DNA of 9,613 bases from Candidatus Hydrogenedentota bacterium. Its GTDB lineage: Bacteria; Hydrogenedentota; Hydrogenedentia; Hydrogenedentiales; CAITNO01. The DNA lies in contig CAIXUF010000504.1 in assembly GCA_903922535.1 (NCBI GenBank), forward strand, positions 1-9,613, given 5' to 3'. Both the position numbers and the translations under genes were made by a program. Below the pieces are notes generated by a model that had not been told where the DNA came from, did not search any database, and saw only the letters and a list, made by a program, of their open reading frames with translations. Below are positions 7,129-9,613 of the stretch, in pieces (within the stretch, counting starts at the first letter, position 1; the number at the start of each line of letters is the position of its first letter).

Positions 7129-7220
7129 AGTACTACCCCGCCATGTGAGGCAGCTCCTTTTTCCAGCACTCGACCAGGGCAAGCCCGCTCTGGACCGGGC
7201 GGATCTTCATGTCCTGTCGT

Positions 7221-7244
7221 GCCCTGTCACGCATTTGGCAGGGC
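7221..7244. repeat. Inverted repeat between the FGE-domain and GLUG genes
   Basis: GCCCTG (7221-7226) and CAGGGC (7239-7244) are exact inverse arms around a 12-base loop. A second overlapping pair, CGTGCC (7218-7223) and GGCACG (7250-7255), could pair instead. It lies about 46 bases after the stop of the FGE-domain gene, where a terminator would be expected. No run of T follows on the minus strand, so a rho-independent terminator is not supported. Confidence 0.35.
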
Positions 7245-7289
7245 GTTTTGGCACGGAGATCAATGACCAAGCGGCAAAGCAGACAGGCG

Positions 7290-8960
7290 CTAAGACTTGG
7301 CAAGGCGGAAGCCGAACACACCGCTGGAGGCGGTTTCTGCGGGGAGTTTGAGGCGAAGCGCCGAACGACAGTATTGGTGGGAGTCGTACCAGGCGCCGCC
7401 CCGAGCCACGCGGCCCGAGTTCGATGCCGATGAACCCGTGGGACCTGTTGGATTTACTTGTGCGCCCGAACCATAACTGTCAAACCAGTCGCCACACCAC
7501 TGCATGACGTTCCCGCTCATGTCGTATGCGCCCACGGGGCTCACGCTGTTCACCGTTGCCACATTGCCGTTCGGACTGACGTTCACCCCGTTGAACCAGC
7601 CCACCGGCGATGTGTATGGCTGAGCACTCAGGCCCAGCGGATTCACGAAGTCGTCGACACTGGCCCCCCCGCCAGAGGTGTAATTGTTCCGCGCGTTCCC
7701 CGTCAGCGTGTCGCTGGTGAACCCGTAGATCCAGTGCTTTGTGCCGTCCCACGCTGCCGCCCGCTCCCACTCCGCCTCCGTCGGCAACCTGTAGCCTCCG
7801 GGCGCCGGCGGGGCTGCCGTCAGCGGCCAGTCCGCACTGGTTATGTCGTAACAGGGTTCGAGTCCCTCCATCTGGCTCAGCCAGGTGCAGAATGCCACAG
7901 CCCCGTACCACGACACATTCTCCGCAGGATGCGTGCCCATAGAGTAGTTTGTCGTGCCCGGCAACCCCATCCGCGTCTTCGGTGAGAACACCCCGTCCGA
8001 GTACTGGATGTTGCAGACGGCATCCGTGATTTGCAGGATCATCTGCAAATTGCCGCCCGCCCAGATATCGCCCTTTCCTGCCCAATCCGCTCCTGTCGGG
8101 GTCTTAAGGCGCCCCTGCATGAGTGCCCAGTTCAGCACGTCGCAGTACTGTTCGTTCGTCACGAGGCACTTTCCGATCTCGTACGCAGACAGGGTCACCG
8201 AGTGCCTGGGCAACTCGTTAGAAGCTCCATAGGCGTCGTCGCCGACCCCGCTGTTGCCCATGGTGAATGTCCCTCCCGGCACCGAAACCATCTCCACAGT
8301 GGGGGGGACGATATTAATGTAATCGTTGAACACGGCGGAGTAGTTGTTCGCGCCGTCGAGGTACTGCACACGCACGGTGTGGTAGCCGAGTCCCGCCGGC
8401 AACGCATATGCGCGCGTGGTCTTCTGCGGCTCCCAGACGGTCCACGAGGAACCATTGTCGCTGAAGCGCATGCGCGTCACCCCGGTACCCGAGCCATCCG
8501 ACCAGGTCAGCCCAAGCGTTACCGACCGGCTGGGCGTGGTCAAGGCACCGTTGTTGATGACGATGCTGCCCGTGGGTGGGGTTCTGTCCAGCAGGATGTA
8601 GTCGCTGTACACTGCGGAGCGGTTGTTTGCCTTGTCGAGGTACTGGACCCGCACCGTCTTGTGGCCATCCCCGGCCGGCAGCGTATGGGCACGTGTCGCT
8701 GCCGGCGCCTCCCAGGCGGTCCAATGTGACCCGTCATCACTGAAACGCATGCGTGACACGCCAGAACCGCCGACGCCATCATTCCAGGTCAGCGCCAGCG
8801 TGACGTTGGGCGTATTCGTGGCGCTGCGGTTGTTGTTGATGACTATCGTGCCCGTCGGTGGCGTGGCGTCCGCCGCACGCGCCGCCGGTTGCGGCAACCC
8901 CGCAAGCACAAGACACAACGCCGCTGGCACAAATCCCAGAACCCATGAAATTCTCCGCAT
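7290..8960 (-). CDS. Secreted Ig-like/FGE-sulfatase (SUMF1)-domain protein, probably without FGE activity
   Basis: The product is 556 residues from ATG 8958-8960. Signal peptide about 1-29 (MRRISW start, A-R-A|A-D cleavage). Two Ig-like repeats at about 34-125 and 127-217 match those of the GLUG gene. Residues about 223-556 form a complete FGE-sulfatase/SUMF1-type domain: V-S-V-P-G-G-T-F-T-M-G-N at the start, then L-V-T-N-E-Q-Y, H-P-A-E-N-V-S-W-Y-G-A-V-A-F-C, Y-R-L-P-T-E-A-E-W-E-R-A-A-A, Y-D-M-S-G-N-V-M-Q-W-C-G-D-W, R-V-A-R-G-G-A-W and a final F-G-F-R-L-A. True formylglycine-generating enzymes use a Cys pair five residues apart after RGG; here the first is Asp526 and only Cys531 remains. Sulfatase activation is therefore unlikely, and no sulfatase gene is nearby. 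Members of this fold also occur as non-catalytic or ligand-binding modules. The gene follows the upstream beta-helix gene by 65 bases, with no promoter seen, suggesting co-transcription. Confidence 0.92.
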   Translation of the reverse strand: MRRISWVLGFVPAALCLVLAGLPQPAARAADATPPTGTIVINNNRSATNTPNVTLALTWNDGVGGSGVSRMRFSDDGSHWTAWEAPAATRAHTLPAGDGHKTVRVQYLDKANNRSAVYSDYILLDRTPPTGSIVINNGALTTPSRSVTLGLTWSDGSGTGVTRMRFSDNGSSWTVWEPQKTTRAYALPAGLGYHTVRVQYLDGANNYSAVFNDYINIVPPTVEMVSVPGGTFTMGNSGVGDDAYGASNELPRHSVTLSAYEIGKCLVTNEQYCDVLNWALMQGRLKTPTGADWAGKGDIWAGGNLQMILQITDAVCNIQYSDGVFSPKTRMGLPGTTNYSMGTHPAENVSWYGAVAFCTWLSQMEGLEPCYDITSADWPLTAAPPAPGGYRLPTEAEWERAAAWDGTKHWIYGFTSDTLTGNARNNYTSGGGASVDDFVNPLGLSAQPYTSPVGWFNGVNVSPNGNVATVNSVSPVGAYDMSGNVMQWCGDWFDSYGSGAQVNPTGPTGSSASNSGRVARGGAWYDSHQYCRSALRLKLPAETASSGVFGFRLAKS

Positions 8961-8977
8961 CACATGCTCTCCCTTGT
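8314..8977 (-). repeat. Shared signal-peptide/Ig cassette, copy 2 (other copy 6465-7128)
   Basis: This is the partner of the block at 6465-7128, here fused to an FGE-sulfatase-type domain rather than GLUG repeats. The boundary at 8314 falls at the end of the second Ig-like repeat, so the exchange respects the domain border. Confidence 0.9.
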
Positions 8978-9025
8978 TGCCTCGCGGGGCTGGCTGTTTA
9001 CCGTCATGGACTGCTCAGAAACGGC

Positions 9026-9613
9026 CTACTGAGACTCATAGGCCCCGATATCCCACCCGGTGCCTACCGGTCGCGGATTGCCCGCAAAGTCACGAGAGAT
9101 CGCCGCAGTCGTGCTGGCATTCTTGTTGGACGAACTCGACAGGAGGCGGTAGTCATCTATCAAGTAGGCGTTCCCGCCTGAGAAATAGCTCGTCGCCCTC
9201 AGATCACCGCGCAGCGACAGGGTCTTTGCTGTGTTGGCGACAATCAAGAATTCGACGTGGTCGCCGGCAACCTGCGACGCGTTCAGGACCGCCCCGGCCC
9301 ACTGGCCCGGCGTCCATGCTTTCGTTGCATCGGCAACCACCGACACATCTGTGGTCGGATCGTATGTGACGGCGCCTGACCAAGTGCCCGCCACCCTGCC
9401 TTCACCCGCCACGCCCGGCGCCCAGGCGTGATTCCTTTTCATCTTGTTGTACAGCAGTTGGAGATAGCCCAAGTCCTTCCCCAAGGGTTCACCGTTCACG
9501 TTCAAAATGTTGGTCAGGCCCGTGAAATCATTGTCAGTGACCACCGGATTGAATTCGGTGTCCTCTGAAATGGCGGTGTCCACCTGCCAGAAGATGTTGT
9601 TCTGAATCGCCGA
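9026..9613 (-). CDS. C-terminal end of a beta-helix protein with choice-of-anchor Q-like tail (5' end outside window)
   Basis: The frame is open to the right edge and gives 195 residues before TAG at 9026-9028. It begins inside a beta-helix rung (S-A-I-Q-N-N-I-F-W-Q). A GTG at 9581-9583 is the first possible start inside the window, but the frame and the rung sequence continue upstream of it, so it is not taken as the start. The middle (about residues 80-150) holds T-Y-D-P-T-T-D and L-I-V-A-N-T-A-K-T-L-S-L segments. The end, DYRLLSSSSNKN … RDFAGNPRPVGTGWDIGAYE, is a degenerate form of the closing motif of choice-of-anchor Q beta-helix proteins. The protein is presumably exported, like its neighbours, but the N-terminus is not visible. 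It is probably the first or an upstream gene of the transcript that includes the FGE-domain gene. Confidence 0.8.
   Translation of the reverse strand, partial: SAIQNNIFWQVDTAISEDTEFNPVVTDNDFTGLTNILNVNGEPLGKDLGYLQLLYNKMKRNHAWAPGVAGEGRVAGTWSGAVTYDPTTDVSVVADATKAWTPGQWAGAVLNASQVAGDHVEFLIVANTAKTLSLRGDLRATSYFSGGNAYLIDDYRLLSSSSNKNASTTAAISRDFAGNPRPVGTGWDIGAYESQ

Overview
All credible genes in this window lie on the minus strand, and all encode exported, repeat-built extracellular proteins. None has an obvious housekeeping role, and I see no tRNA, rRNA, transposase, phage gene, CRISPR array or defence gene. The DNA is GC-rich. The mix of right-handed beta-helix proteins ending in a G-A-Y-E tail, GLUG repeats, divergent InlB-type repeats, HYR, Ig and Kre9/Knh-like modules, and an FGE/SUMF1-type domain behind Ig modules is typical of environmental bacteria such as Planctomycetota, Lentisphaerota/Kiritimatiellota or Hydrogenedentota. 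That placement is inference from architecture and cannot be narrowed from the sequence alone.

Layout, in the direction of transcription (right to left). (1) 9613-9026 is the C-terminal end of a beta-helix protein cut by the right edge. (2) 8960-7290, only 65 bp further on, is a secreted protein with two Ig-like repeats and an FGE-sulfatase-type domain. (3) 7111-4958 is a secreted protein with the same two Ig-like repeats fused to about eleven GLUG units. (4) 4661-3546 is a secreted protein with four divergent InlB-type repeats, preceded by a near-consensus sigma-70 promoter. (5) 3104 to the left edge is a very long beta-helix protein with its own near-consensus promoter. It is interrupted by a single in-frame TAG at 2292-2294, after which the same frame stays open for more than 760 codons to position 1.

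Genes 2 and 3 share an indel-free 664-nt block that covers the ribosome-binding site, signal peptide and both Ig-like repeats. Their C-terminal domains are unrelated, so the secretion and Ig cassette appears to have been copied and joined to different partners. The 3105-3545 intergenic region holds a promoter, a degenerate CGCAGAG/CACAGAGG-type intergenic repeat, and a four-unit heptamer array whose end coincides with the stop codon of gene 4.

No enzymatic pathway links these genes. The most economical reading is an accessory locus for cell-surface or secreted repeat proteins, probably adhesive or structural, that evolves by module duplication. The observations most worth following are the lone in-frame amber codon in gene 5 and the shared cassette of genes 2 and 3.
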